Of a stretch of 64,000 nt of DNA, positions 16,713-24,943 are shown one piece after another. The translations under genes were made by a program, and so were the position numbers. The first letter of the stretch is position 1, and each line of letters opens with the position of its first letter. Where the stretch lies: the NCBI RefSeq assembly GCF_024700075.1, contig NZ_JAJONE010000001.1, positions 3,376,001 through 3,440,000 of the forward strand. Direction: 5' to 3'. The stretch is from Hymenobacter sp. J193 (GTDB lineage: Bacteria; Bacteroidota; Bacteroidia; Cytophagales; Hymenobacteraceae). A model generated the notes under the pieces. The model was not told the origin of the DNA. It made no database searches and saw nothing but the letters and a program-made list of their open reading frames with translations.

Positions 16713-17891
16713 TTAGTCGATGATGTGGAACAGGCGGCTCCAGCGGATTTTGCTGAAGAAGCTTGGGGCGTTGGGGTCAACTGAAAGCCAGATGAGCACC
16801 GCTTTGCCCACAATGTGGTCGGCGGGCACAAAGCCCCAGTAGCGCGAGTCCTGGGAGTTGTGGCGGTTGTCGCCCATCATGAAGTAGTAATCCTGCTTGA
16901 AGGTGTAGCTAGTCAGTGCCTGGCCGTTCTGGTATATGGTGCCGTTCTGCCAGCTGATGCCGGGTACATGCTCATACTGACCGATAATCTTGAAATAGAT
17001 ACCCGCGTTTTCGGGTGAAATCTGCACGGTCTGGCCTTCCTTCGGTATTTGCAGCGGACCATAGTTGTCAGGGTTCCAGGGGCGCGTAGTGGCACTCAAG
17101 GGCGCGGGAGCTGGGAAATCTACCGAGTTGGGGAACACGGCCGCATCGGGTTTTCCAGCGGGCAGGCGATGCTCCACAAGAAGTTTTACGAAAGACTGCT
17201 TCCGCAGAAAATCGGCTGCATCTTTAGTCATATGTAGCGCAGGATACTGCACGGTGTCGCTGGCGTTAGTATACCCCGGGCTAGGCACGCCGTTGGCCGC
17301 ATCATAGTCCACAATGCCCTGCTCGCGGAAGATTTCCGGGCGAACGGGCGCGTCGGTATAGAGCGAGTAGCTGGTTTGCAGGTGAGGCGGGTTGGTGGCC
17401 GGCTTGCCGTTGATATACGCCTGAGCCTGGCGCACCTCTATCTGGTCGCCGGGAATACCAATACACCGCTTAATGTAGTTGGTGCGCAAATCGGCGGGGT
17501 GCTGCTTCTCGAAAGGCACGTTGAATACCACCACATCGTTGCGCTTCACTTCCGAAAAGCCGGGCAGACGGCGGGAGGTCAACTGAATGGCCTCGGAGTA
17601 GCTCGGAATGTTGGTGCCCCAGATGGTCTGGTGCGTGAGGGGCACCTGCAGGGGCGTCTGGGGCGTGCGCGGACCGTAGTGCAGCTTGCTCACAAACAGG
17701 TAGTCGCCCACCAGCAGTGAGTTTTCCATAGAGGGCGTAGGGATGGTGTACGCCTCGAAGGTGGCCCAGCGGATGAGCGTGGCGGCTACTACGGCAAACA
17801 GAATGGCATCACCCCACTCGCGGGCTGCGCTTTTGGGCTTTTTAGGAGCGGTTTCCGTTTCGGGACGTTTGTCCCAGAATTTTACGGCCAT
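16713..17891 (-). CDS. lepB: Signal peptidase I
   Basis: A 392-aa inner-membrane serine/lysine protease that removes Sec and Tat signal peptides. Box B IPTPSMENSLLVGD holds Ser54 and box D NYIKRCIGIPGDQI holds Lys141; box E is MMGDNRHNSQDSRYWGFVP. One N-terminal transmembrane segment spans about 28-46. It is longer than E. coli LepB because of a large insert (about 160-290) between the catalytic boxes, as is usual in Cytophagales. It follows dapB in the parB-DUF5683-dapB direction, after a 154-bp gap containing short ATGGTTA-type repeats. Confidence 0.93.
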   Translation of the reverse strand: MAVKFWDKRPETETAPKKPKSAAREWGDAILFAVVAATLIRWATFEAYTIPTPSMENSLLVGDYLFVSKLHYGPRTPQTPLQVPLTHQTIWGTNIPSYSEAIQLTSRRLPGFSEVKRNDVVVFNVPFEKQHPADLRTNYIKRCIGIPGDQIEVRQAQAYINGKPATNPPHLQTSYSLYTDAPVRPEIFREQGIVDYDAANGVPSPGYTNASDTVQYPALHMTKDAADFLRKQSFVKLLVEHRLPAGKPDAAVFPNSVDFPAPAPLSATTRPWNPDNYGPLQIPKEGQTVQISPENAGIYFKIIGQYEHVPGISWQNGTIYQNGQALTSYTFKQDYYFMMGDNRHNSQDSRYWGFVPADHIVGKAVLIWLSVDPNAPSFFSKIRWSRLFHIID

Positions 17892-18045
17892 GAGGTGAAT
17901 GGCTAAATGGTTATATGGTTAAGCGGCTGCATGGTTAGGATAGGTAAGAGTTGAGGGCGGCCAGCCGCTGCGCCTGGAACAAAAGCACAGCGGGCAGGCC
18001 GGGAAAGCAATAAGTCAACAATCAGCCATTCAACCACAAACCCAT

Positions 18046-18765
18046 TTAAAGTCCCAACAAATCTTTCATTCCAAAAATGCCGGCCTTGCCCGGCAGCCAC
18101 TCAGCAGCCAGCATGGCGCCCTGGGCAAAGGCGTCGCGGCTGTGGGCTTCGTGGCGCAGCTCAATGGTATCGAGGGCGGAGGTGTACGTTACCTCGTGCG
18201 TGCCCACCACTTCTCCTTCGCGCTCTGACAGCACCGCCAGCTCATGCGCGGCCGTGGTGGGCTCGTTGCGCCAGGTGGTTTTAGTAGGGAAATGCTGCAT
18301 GATGCCTTGGGCGGTGGTGAGGGCCGTGCCGCTGGGCTGGTCTACCTTGTGAACGTGGTGAATTTCGCGCACCCGCACGTCGTAGCCGCCAAACTGATGC
18401 ATTTTGGCCGCCAGGTACTCGTTGAAATGAAAGAATAGGTTCACGCCCACGCTGTAGTTGGAAGCGTAAAACAAGCCCGTGCCCGTTTGCTGGGCCACAG
18501 CGCGGGCCTCCTCGAAGTGATGCAGCCAGCCCGTGGAGCCGCATACCACCGGAATACCCTGGCGCAGCGTCGTCGCCACGTTCTGGAAGGCGGCATCGGG
18601 GTGGGTGAACTCAATGGCCACGTCGGCCTGGGCCGGGGTGAAATCGGTGATGCGCACGTCGGGCCGGGCCGGGTCCACGATGCCCACAATCTGGTGGCCT
18701 CGAACCTGGGCCTGGGCTTCCAGCGCCCGACCCATTTTGCCGTAGCCAATCAGCAGAATCTTCAT
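18046..18765 (-). CDS. dapB: 4-hydroxy-tetrahydrodipicolinate reductase
   Basis: A 239-aa NAD(P)H enzyme of the diaminopimelate/lysine pathway. The N-terminal nucleotide-binding segment is ILLIGYGKMGRALEA. The catalytic region includes REIHHVHKVDQPSGTALT (substrate-binding His and Lys). HEVTYTSALDTIELRHEAHSR near the C-terminus is the conserved dimer region. Its ATG abuts the stop of the DUF5683 gene, so the two are co-transcribed and probably translationally coupled. Confidence 0.93.
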   Translation of the reverse strand: MKILLIGYGKMGRALEAQAQVRGHQIVGIVDPARPDVRITDFTPAQADVAIEFTHPDAAFQNVATTLRQGIPVVCGSTGWLHHFEEARAVAQQTGTGLFYASNYSVGVNLFFHFNEYLAAKMHQFGGYDVRVREIHHVHKVDQPSGTALTTAQGIMQHFPTKTTWRNEPTTAAHELAVLSEREGEVVGTHEVTYTSALDTIELRHEAHSRDAFAQGAMLAAEWLPGKAGIFGMKDLLGL

Positions 18766-19407
18766 TTACTTCTTGTTGGATTTCAACGTAAGAGAAACCG
18801 CCACGCCGGGCGTAAGGCGGGCTGTGGGCACGCGTAGCACATCCGGCTGCCACTGCAAACTCAGGTCGTCACTGATGTCGAAGTCGCGCAGGTGGGCATC
18901 CACCAAGGCGTCCACGATGTTGAGGGTGTAGGCCACGGCCGAGTAAGCAATCCAAATGTCGCGGCCCCGCCGGAAAGCATCAAGCTTGGTTCGTACGTTG
19001 GCTGCCGATGCTTCCTTGCTAGAGCGCGGTCCAGTATCTACCGTGGCCACAATGCCATCGGTGCGGGCCTTATAGCCAAGGGTATATTCTTTGTAGCGCT
19101 TCTGAAAGAGGACTTCTGTGCCCACCGTAAAGCCGAGCGCGCCATATACCAGCGGCAGCTTCCAATATTTACGGTTGTAGATCTGGCCCGCACCGGGTGC
19201 AATGGCCGACAGCAGCGCCGCCTTTTTAGGCCGCGTCACACGCCAACCCAGAAACTTCTCGGTGCGGCGGCTGGAGTCCTTTACCGCTTTGGGCGCCGGC
19301 AGCCGCGTCGAATCGGGGCCGGCCGTCACGGTTTGCGCCTGGCCCGCGTGGGTTAGCAGCCCGGCGGCCAGCAACACAACCAAAAAAACACGCGGGTTTG
19401 GGGCCAT
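18766..19407 (-). CDS. DUF5683-domain protein, exported
   Basis: A 213-aa protein with a cleavable signal peptide (MAPNPRVFLVVLLAAGLLTHAGQAQ). The DUF5683 core contains RPKKAALLSAIAPGAGQIYNRKYWKLPLVYGALG, given here as a motif region around residues 59-92, then FQKRYKEYTLGYKAR. The function is unknown. The gene lies between parB (7-bp gap) and dapB (no gap), an arrangement that recurs in Cytophagales, so a role linked to envelope assembly is plausible but unproven. Confidence 0.82.
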   Translation of the reverse strand: MAPNPRVFLVVLLAAGLLTHAGQAQTVTAGPDSTRLPAPKAVKDSSRRTEKFLGWRVTRPKKAALLSAIAPGAGQIYNRKYWKLPLVYGALGFTVGTEVLFQKRYKEYTLGYKARTDGIVATVDTGPRSSKEASAANVRTKLDAFRRGRDIWIAYSAVAYTLNIVDALVDAHLRDFDISDDLSLQWQPDVLRVPTARLTPGVAVSLTLKSNKK

Positions 19408-19414
19408 AAGGAAG

Positions 19415-20362
19415 TTATGCTGGTTGCAGAATGTGCAGAATACGCTGCATGTCTTCTACCGAGTCGAAAGCAATTTTGATTTCACCCCGCCCCTGTGGCC
19501 CCGGCTTCACCATCACGCGGGAGCCAAACCGCTCCGACAAGTGCCGCTCCGTGCGGCGTAACTCGGCCACCGGTATGTGCAGGCTTTGCTCCTCCGTAGG
19601 CTGGGCCTCGGGCGTGCCTGGCTTGGCCGTGCTGCCCCCGTTGCGCACTAGTTGCTCTACCCGGCGCACCGACAACTCCTCGGCTACGATGCGGCGGAAC
19701 AAGGCCAATTGTTGCTCGGTGTCATCAATACTGATAAGCGCCCGGGCATGGCCCATGGATATAACCGCGTCGCGCAGGCCAATCTGAATATCGGGCGGGA
19801 GCTTGAGCAGGCGCAGGTAGTTGGTCACCGTCGAGCGGTTTTTGCCTACCCGGTCGCCCAGCTCTTCCTGCTTGAGGTTGCACTCGCTCACTAGGCGCTG
19901 GTAGCTGAGGGCAATTTCAATGGCGTTGAGGTTTTCGCGCTGAATGTTCTCAATCAGGGCCATTTCCAGCATCTGCTGGTCGTCGGCCTTGCGGATGTAA
20001 GCCGGAATGGCATCCAGACCGGCCAGCTTGGAGGCCTGCAGGCGCCGCTCCCCACTGATGAGCTGATAGGCGTTGGTGCCCGTCTGGCGCACCGTTACGG
20101 GCTGAATGATGCCTTGCACCTTGATGCTTTCGGCCAGCTCCTGCAGGGCATCCTGGTCGAAGTGAGTGCGCGGCTGATAGGGGTTGGCCTGGATCTGGCC
20201 CACCGGAATCAGCCCCACCGAGTTGACGGGGTGCGACACCAGCCGCTCGCTCTTTTTCTCGTAGCTGCCTTCAATCAGGGCATTCAGGCCCCGGCCCAGC
20301 CCACCAATTTTACGCTTCGGGGCCGCTGCCGGCGTCGACTTCTCTTCGGGTTTCTCTGACAT
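19415..20362 (-). CDS. parB: Chromosome-partitioning protein ParB
   Basis: A 315-aa CTPase/DNA-binding clamp that loads at parS. The N-terminal basic segment KRKIGGLGRGLNALI fits a ParA-stimulating tail. The ParB/Srx domain shows IQANPYQPRTHFD and SGERRLQASKLAGL, the central HTH follows (ENIQRENLNAIEIALSYQRL, VGKNRSTVTNYLRLLKLP), and the C-terminal dimer domain ends the protein. ATG 20362 (MSEKPEEKS) was chosen over an upstream alternative start. In this window parB is cut off from parA by 2.9 kb. A TATTTTTG box on its upstream side may serve as its own promoter. Confidence 0.93.
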   Translation of the reverse strand: MSEKPEEKSTPAAAPKRKIGGLGRGLNALIEGSYEKKSERLVSHPVNSVGLIPVGQIQANPYQPRTHFDQDALQELAESIKVQGIIQPVTVRQTGTNAYQLISGERRLQASKLAGLDAIPAYIRKADDQQMLEMALIENIQRENLNAIEIALSYQRLVSECNLKQEELGDRVGKNRSTVTNYLRLLKLPPDIQIGLRDAVISMGHARALISIDDTEQQLALFRRIVAEELSVRRVEQLVRNGGSTAKPGTPEAQPTEEQSLHIPVAELRRTERHLSERFGSRVMVKPGPQGRGEIKIAFDSVEDMQRILHILQPA

Positions 20363-20405
20363 ACCTGCAATGCGCTTTCGCCCAACTTCGGGCAAAAGCA
20401 GGATT

Positions 20406-20413
20406 CAAAAATA
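20406..20413 (-). promoter_or_regulatory. Possible -7 box for parB
   Basis: On the minus strand this reads TATTTTTG, an exact TAnnTTTG match, 44 bases before the parB ATG and outside the IS5 element. No -33 TTTG is seen at 19-21 bp. It would let parB be expressed although it is separated from parA. Confidence 0.4.
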
Positions 20414-20473
20414 CATAAACGCCGGGGAAGGTCAGGAAATTTTGTTGACGTCGGCTGAAAGCACCCTGCCTAA

Positions 20474-21330
20474 GAGGGTGTTTGGGAATTGGGTAGGGAG
20501 TAAATAAAAGCGAGTCAGTAAGTTGCCGGGGGAGTTCCTAGGCTCCTTCCGGCTTATGGTTGACGGCTATCAACCCCTTACTGACTCGCAATGGCAAGTT
20601 ATCGAGTTGCTGCTGCCTGTGCAACGGCGCCGACGCCTGTGTTTGCGTCACGTCTTCGATGCGTTGCTTTACGTGTGTCGCACCGGCTGTCAGTGGCGGG
20701 CGCTACCCCCGCAGTTCCCACCCTGGACGGCGGTGTACTACTATTTCTACCGCTGGCAGCGTCTGGGCCTGTGGCAGCAACTCAACACGGTCGTCAACGC
20801 CCTGGACCGGGTGGCACACGGCCGCGAACCTACCCCGGCGCTGGCTTGCATCGACAGCCAAAGCGTCAAGCTGGCTCCGCGTATCTACGAACACCGCGGC
20901 CTGGACGCGCATAAACTCGTCAATGGCCGCAAACGTCAGCTACTGGTTGATTCGGGCGGGCGCATCTGGGCCGCGCACGTGCACGCGGCCCACCGCCATG
21001 ACAGCACCAGCGCGCTGGCTTTGCTGCCCCACCGCCCCTGGTGGGCGCGGCGCCTTCAGCTGGTGCTCACCGATGCGGCCTACCGTGGGCGCTTCACCCG
21101 CCACCTGCTGAGCTTGGGGGTGGCTCAGCAAATCAGCAGCCGCCCGCCCACGCAGCGCGGTTTCGTGCCGCTGGCCCGGCGTTGGGTCGTGGAGCGTACC
21201 TTCGCCTGGCTGGCCTGTTTTCGCCGCGTAGTCGTTGATTACGAATTCACCCCTGCTAGCCACGCCGCCTGGCTCTTGCTGGCCAACATCACCATGGCCC
21301 TTAATCGAGCCTGAATTCCCAAACACCCTC
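20474..21330 (+). mobile_element. IS5-family insertion sequence, complete
   Basis: 857 bp bounded by perfect 17-bp terminal inverted repeats (GAGGGTGTTTGGGAATT at 20474-20490; complement at 21314-21330). It is flanked by a TAA duplication (20471-20473 and 21331-21333). Both the ends and the single transposase are intact, so it is probably recent and possibly active. It sits between parB and the PA14/ricin gene. Confidence 0.92.
20556..21314 (+). CDS. IS5-family transposase
   Basis: A 252-aa DDE transposase. The N-terminal DUF4096-like segment (LTDSQWQVIELLLP...CRTGCQWRALPPQFPPW) precedes the RNase H-like core. The first Asp is in ACIDSQSVK, the second in VLTDAAYRGRF, and the Glu in WVVERTFAWLACFRRVVVDYE. 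This architecture matches short IS5-family (IS1031/IS427-like) transposases, whose 3-bp TNA target duplication also fits. ATG 20556 was chosen; an in-frame TTG at 20523 would add 11 residues. The stop codon overlaps the right terminal repeat. Confidence 0.92.
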   Translation: MVDGYQPLTDSQWQVIELLLPVQRRRRLCLRHVFDALLYVCRTGCQWRALPPQFPPWTAVYYYFYRWQRLGLWQQLNTVVNALDRVAHGREPTPALACIDSQSVKLAPRIYEHRGLDAHKLVNGRKRQLLVDSGGRIWAAHVHAAHRHDSTSALALLPHRPWWARRLQLVLTDAAYRGRFTRHLLSLGVAQQISSRPPTQRGFVPLARRWVVERTFAWLACFRRVVVDYEFTPASHAAWLLLANITMALNRA

Positions 21331-21354
21331 TAAGGCAGCTAGGGAGGCGCTGGC

Positions 21355-21398
21355 GCAAAAAAGCCGGGCCGCACTATCACCCGATAATGCGGCCCGGC
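21355..21398 (-). terminator. Terminator after the PA14/ricin gene
   Basis: GCCGGGCCGCA pairs with TGCGGCCCGGC around a short AT loop. On the minus strand it ends in GGCTTTTTTGC. It lies 30 bases past the stop codon, between this gene and the IS. Confidence 0.75.
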
Positions 21399-21427
21399 AG
21401 GAACGTAAACCTAAAGCTGAATTGAGC

Positions 21428-23029
21428 CTATTCGGTGGCGCTGGCCCCGGTGGCGGTAGTGCTGGGCTGCCGGATCGACAGCTGATGGCGCGTGGTGGAG
21501 GTGCCTACGGTGAGGTGCAAGGAATAGTCGCCGGGGGGCAGATCAGTAAACTCCAGCGTCTGAAGCTGGGGCCCGACTGGCCGGCGCCGGTAGTCCGACA
21601 CGCGCACTACGGCGCCCTGCTGGCTGTAAAGCACCCAGCCTACGGGCGTTTCTTCCTTGAGCGTGTAAGTGAGCTGAGCCACCCCATTGCTGGGGTTGGG
21701 GTAGATGCTCATGTTGTTGGTGCCGATACCCGGTCGGTTTACTGCTAAGCGCGAAAAGTCCGTCTTAGGCGGCGTTACTTTCTGCAGCTTCCAGTGCTGG
21801 TTTTCATTTTCGCGGTAGCGCCACTGCTGCACGCCGCTGTCGGTAGAGTCGCGGGCAGTGAGGGCCTTGTTGCTGTGCTTGGCAATGATTTTATAATAGC
21901 CGCTGTCCACAGGCTCGATGCGCCAGATCTGGTTGTTGCCGCTATAGTAAGGCCACAGATTCATGGGCGTACCGTTGGACGTAGAGCTGCCCAGCACTTC
22001 CAGCACGCGGCTGTTGCCGGGTACCATCAGGCGGTAGAAGCCATTGTTCAGACTCTCGATGCGCCACTGCGGCGTGGTGCTGGGCTCCACGGCCGTGCCC
22101 ACGGGCAGCGGCTGGTAGGCGCGCATGTTAGGGCGGCTAGGGTCATCCACCTCCAGCGGTCGGCCCGTGGTGCGCGAGGTCAGAATATAGATGGCCGGCT
22201 CCAGGGGTGGCGGTGGGGGCGGGGTAACCTTAGCGGGCTTTTCGGCTTTGGCAACCGGTTTCTCCGCTTTGGCAACTGGCTTCTCGGCTTTGGCTACCGG
22301 CTTGGCAGGCTCCGGGGCAGGTTTGGCGGGGGCCGGAGCGGGTTTAGCCGCCGCTACCACGGGCGCTTTGGGCGCCGGGGGCTTGCGCTCTACCTTTTCC
22401 TTTTTCTTGACCGGGGCGGCCGGGGCCGGCGCTGGAGCTGCGGCGGCTACCGCCGGGGCCGTGCCGGGCTCCGGGTCAGGCATCAGGGTAGAGCCGTTGG
22501 GGTACAGATTGCCGGTCGGAATAACCTGGGGCGCGCGGCCGGGCGGCATCCACTGGAGCTGAAACTTAGCGTCGCCTTCGCCTGCCGCAAATTCCAGCTT
22601 GAACGTGGTCTTTTCGTTGGCTGCCAGCTGAATGAAGCCGTCCCCGCTGTCGGCTTTGCGGCCGCCCCAGGTGTCCAGCACTTTGCGACCGTTCACCCAC
22701 AGGCGCACCTCATCGGTCGTCACGGCCACAAAGCGGTAAGTGCCCGTGGTGGGCGCGGCCAGCAGCCCTTCCCAGCGAATCGAAAAGTAATCGGCCGGAA
22801 TGTTCGGGGCCGGCGGGTTCATGCCCCAGCGGAAATCCAGGGTTTTATCGATGCGGCGCATGGCGGGTGAGCCGGCCAGCGTGCCATTGTTGAAGTAGCT
22901 GGCCGTGAGGCCCGTGCCGGCACCCTGCGCGGGCGCTGCCGAAACCACCAGCGCACCGCCGGCCGTTGCTACCGCCGCGTCGACCACACAAAGCCCGGCT
23001 ACCAGTGAACAGAGTACTAAAGAACGCAC
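21428..23029 (-). CDS. Secreted PA14 / ricin-type lectin protein with T9SS sorting domain
   Basis: A 533-aa exported protein. A signal peptide (about 1-35) leads into a PA14 domain (about 40-165: GLTASYFNNGTLAG, FSIRWEGLLAAPTTGTYRFV, DEVRLWVNGRKVLDTW). A Pro/Ala/Lys linker (190-275) has three PVAKAEK repeats. A ricin/CBM13-like trefoil follows (280-420: YILTSRTTGRPLEVDD, NNQIWRIEPVDSGYYKI), then a C-terminal T9SS type A domain (MSIYPNPSNGVAQLTY...). The start codon is GTG. Probably a carbohydrate-binding surface or matrix protein. It lies between parA and parB in the same orientation. Confidence 0.82.
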   Translation of the reverse strand: MRSLVLCSLVAGLCVVDAAVATAGGALVVSAAPAQGAGTGLTASYFNNGTLAGSPAMRRIDKTLDFRWGMNPPAPNIPADYFSIRWEGLLAAPTTGTYRFVAVTTDEVRLWVNGRKVLDTWGGRKADSGDGFIQLAANEKTTFKLEFAAGEGDAKFQLQWMPPGRAPQVIPTGNLYPNGSTLMPDPEPGTAPAVAAAAPAPAPAAPVKKKEKVERKPPAPKAPVVAAAKPAPAPAKPAPEPAKPVAKAEKPVAKAEKPVAKAEKPAKVTPPPPPPLEPAIYILTSRTTGRPLEVDDPSRPNMRAYQPLPVGTAVEPSTTPQWRIESLNNGFYRLMVPGNSRVLEVLGSSTSNGTPMNLWPYYSGNNQIWRIEPVDSGYYKIIAKHSNKALTARDSTDSGVQQWRYRENENQHWKLQKVTPPKTDFSRLAVNRPGIGTNNMSIYPNPSNGVAQLTYTLKEETPVGWVLYSQQGAVVRVSDYRRRPVGPQLQTLEFTDLPPGDYSLHLTVGTSTTRHQLSIRQPSTTATGASATE

Positions 23030-23231
23030 AGCAAGGAAACGTTTGAGATGATGGGCCGGAAAAGCTCCCGTCGAAGACCTGAATTTACTGCTTATCAGTT
23101 AGTCAGCCCAATTCTTACGGGTAGAAACTGGTGAGCATCCTACGGATAGGAACCGGTAAAGGGCTAATGGGAGCGGTAAATACATTTTTTGGTGAGCGGC
23201 TGCCGGAAAAATTCGGCCACAAGCTCAACCA

Positions 23232-23262
23232 TAAAAAAGCCCCGGCCAGAGCCGGGGCGCTA
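23232..23262 (-). terminator. Terminator after parA
   Basis: GCCCCGGC pairs with GCCGGGGC around a CAGA loop. On the minus strand it is followed by TTTTTTA. It lies 11 bases beyond the parA stop codon and would block read-through toward the PA14 gene and parB. Confidence 0.8.
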
Positions 23263-23272
23263 TATAGTATAG

Positions 23273-24079
23273 TTACGCCGCGCTGTCCTCGGCAGCTTCT
23301 GGCGTAGCGTCCACCGAGTTCTTTTCCACGATTTCGCGGGCCAGATTCAGGTAGCTGATGGAGCCTTTGCTCTCGGCGTCGTGCAGAATAACGGGAATAC
23401 CAAAGCTGGGCGACTCCGACAGCTTCACGTTGCGCGGAATGATGGTATCGAACACCAGCTGCTGGAAGTGCAGCTTTACTTCCTCCACCACTTGGTTGGA
23501 GAGGCGCAGGCGCACATCGTACATCGTGAGCAGGATGCCCTCAATCTCCAACTCCTCGTTTAGGCGGCTCTGAATAATTTTGACGGTATTCAGCAGCTTG
23601 CCCAAGCCTTCGAGGGCAAAGTACTCGCACTGCACCGGAATAATGACGGAGTGCGCGGCTGTGAGGGCATTCACCGTGATGAGGCCCAGGGAAGGCGAGC
23701 AGTCGATGATGATGAAGTCGTACTGATCGGCCAGGGGCCGCAGCGCGTCTTTCATCTTCTCTTCCCGGTTGGGCAGGTTAATCATTTCCACCTCGGCGCC
23801 CACCAGATCGATGTGGGAGGGCATGAGGTCGAGGTGGGGCAGCACGTTGGTTTGCAGGATAATGTCCTGGGCATTGATGCCGTCCACCATGCACTCGTAG
23901 ATGCTATTCTGGATATCCTTCGGGTCGAAGCCCACGCCGGAGGTGGCGTTGGCCTGCGGATCGGCATCCACGAGCAGGGTCCGATACTCCAGCGCCGCCA
24001 GGGAGGCCGCGAGGTTGATCGAAGAAGTGGTTTTGCCCACCCCGCCCTTCTGATTGGCTACCGCAATGATTTTTCCCAT
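23273..24079 (-). CDS. parA: Chromosome-partitioning ATPase ParA (Soj)
   Basis: A 268-aa deviant-Walker ATPase of the ParA/MinD superfamily. It has Walker A KGGVGKT at residues 11-17 (signature Lys11), [16 protein letters not shown] (Walker A'), [17 protein letters not shown] (Walker B) and [18 protein letters not shown]. It is a chromosomal Soj-type protein without an N-terminal HTH, which moves origin regions together with ParB. It would normally be directly upstream of parB; here it is followed by its own terminator and unrelated genes. Confidence 0.94.
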   Translation of the reverse strand: MGKIIAVANQKGGVGKTTSSINLAASLAALEYRTLLVDADPQANATSGVGFDPKDIQNSIYECMVDGINAQDIILQTNVLPHLDLMPSHIDLVGAEVEMINLPNREEKMKDALRPLADQYDFIIIDCSPSLGLITVNALTAAHSVIIPVQCEYFALEGLGKLLNTVKIIQSRLNEELEIEGILLTMYDVRLRLSNQVVEEVKLHFQQLVFDTIIPRNVKLSESPSFGIPVILHDAESKGSISYLNLAREIVEKNSVDATPEAAEDSAA

Positions 24080-24091
24080 GTTCGTCAGTCG

Positions 24092-24177
24092 TGAGTTGTC
24101 AGTTGCCGGTTGTCAGTGGGTGCAGGCTGCCGTTTAGGGTACTATACGGACAACGGGCAACTGACAACGGGCAACTC
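24092..24177. repeat. Palindrome of AACTGACAACGGGC units upstream of parA
   Basis: The left arm 24092-24113 (GAGTTGTCAGTTGCCGGTTG...) and the right arm 24149-24177 (GACAACGGGCAACTGACAAC...) are complementary, with one extra GGGCAACTGACAA unit on the right. It fills the gap between parA and the MBL-fold gene, both read leftwards. Confidence 0.65.
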
Positions 24178-24856
24178 ATATGGTAATGGTTTCGCCAATC
24201 TTCAGCAGCAGCAGCTCCTTGCCGGCGCGCTGGGCTTTGGCCTGGGCTTCTTCGTGGTTGAGGGCTATTGGCGGGAAGGTGTCGTAGTGCATGCCCACCA
24301 CGCGCGGGGCGCCAGCCCAGCGGGCAGCCGTCAGCGCGTCGTCGATGCCCATCGTGAACAGGTCACCGATGGGCAGCAGGGCCACGTCGATGGCGTGCTG
24401 CTCGGCCAGCGTCTTCATTTCGTAGCTCAGGGCCGTGTCGCCGGCAAAGTACAGGGTTTTGCCTTCCGACTCTACCACGAAGCCCACAGCCGGACCGCCG
24501 TAGGAGCCATCGGGCAGGGAGTTGGAGTGCAGGGCCGGCACCATCTTCACCGTGCCGAAGGGCAAGCGCAGCGTGCCGCCGAGGTTCATGCCGTAGCGGG
24601 CGTTTAGGCCCCGGGCTCCAAACCAGTTGGCTAGCTCAAACATGCCGATGAGGGCCGCGCCGGTGCGCTTGCCGATTTCCTCTGCGTCGGCCACATGGTC
24701 GCCGTGCCCGTGGCTGAGCAGCAGGTAGTCGGCCTCAATGGCGTCTACGTCCACGTCTTTGGCCAGCGGGTTCGGACGAATAAACGGGTCGAAGAGCAGG
24801 CGGCTGCCGCCGGTTTCCAGCAGAAAGCACGAGTGCCCGAAATAGGTAAGCTGCAT
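24176..24856 (-). CDS. MBL-fold metal-dependent hydrolase (UPF0173/YtkL-like)
   Basis: A 226-aa metallo-beta-lactamase-fold hydrolase. It opens with LTYFGHSCFLLE, then LLFDPFIRPN, and the metal motif is HGHGDHVAD (the HxHxDH signature). ALHSNSLPDGSYGGPAVGFVV, LYFAGDTALSYEMK and VGMHYDTFPPI supply further ligands. UPF0173 proteins are broadly conserved single-domain hydrolases of unknown substrate, related to the UlaG-like group. The start ATG 24856 is clear. It is divergent from the solute-binding protein gene. Confidence 0.88.
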   Translation of the reverse strand: MQLTYFGHSCFLLETGGSRLLFDPFIRPNPLAKDVDVDAIEADYLLLSHGHGDHVADAEEIGKRTGAALIGMFELANWFGARGLNARYGMNLGGTLRLPFGTVKMVPALHSNSLPDGSYGGPAVGFVVESEGKTLYFAGDTALSYEMKTLAEQHAIDVALLPIGDLFTMGIDDALTAARWAGAPRVVGMHYDTFPPIALNHEEAQAKAQRAGKELLLLKIGETITI

Positions 24857-24906
24857 ACGAAGGGGAAAGAGGCAAACCGGGTGCGCAGTGCATCGGCCAG
24901 ACCGGG

Positions 24907-24914
24907 TACCTTTG
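24907..24914 (+). promoter_or_regulatory. Probable -7 box of the solute-binding protein gene
   Basis: TACCTTTG matches TAnnTTTG exactly and lies 29 bases before the ATG at 24944. No clear -33 TTTG is visible. Confidence 0.45.
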
Positions 24915-24943
24915 CTACAAATATACGTGATTCCGCCTTTCCC

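Noticed and set aside
21794..22870. Gly/Arg-rich 358-codon frame opposite the PA14/ricin gene
   Set aside because: It is the complement of a Pro/Ala/Lys linker and CBM-like repeats, giving artificial Gly/Arg runs.
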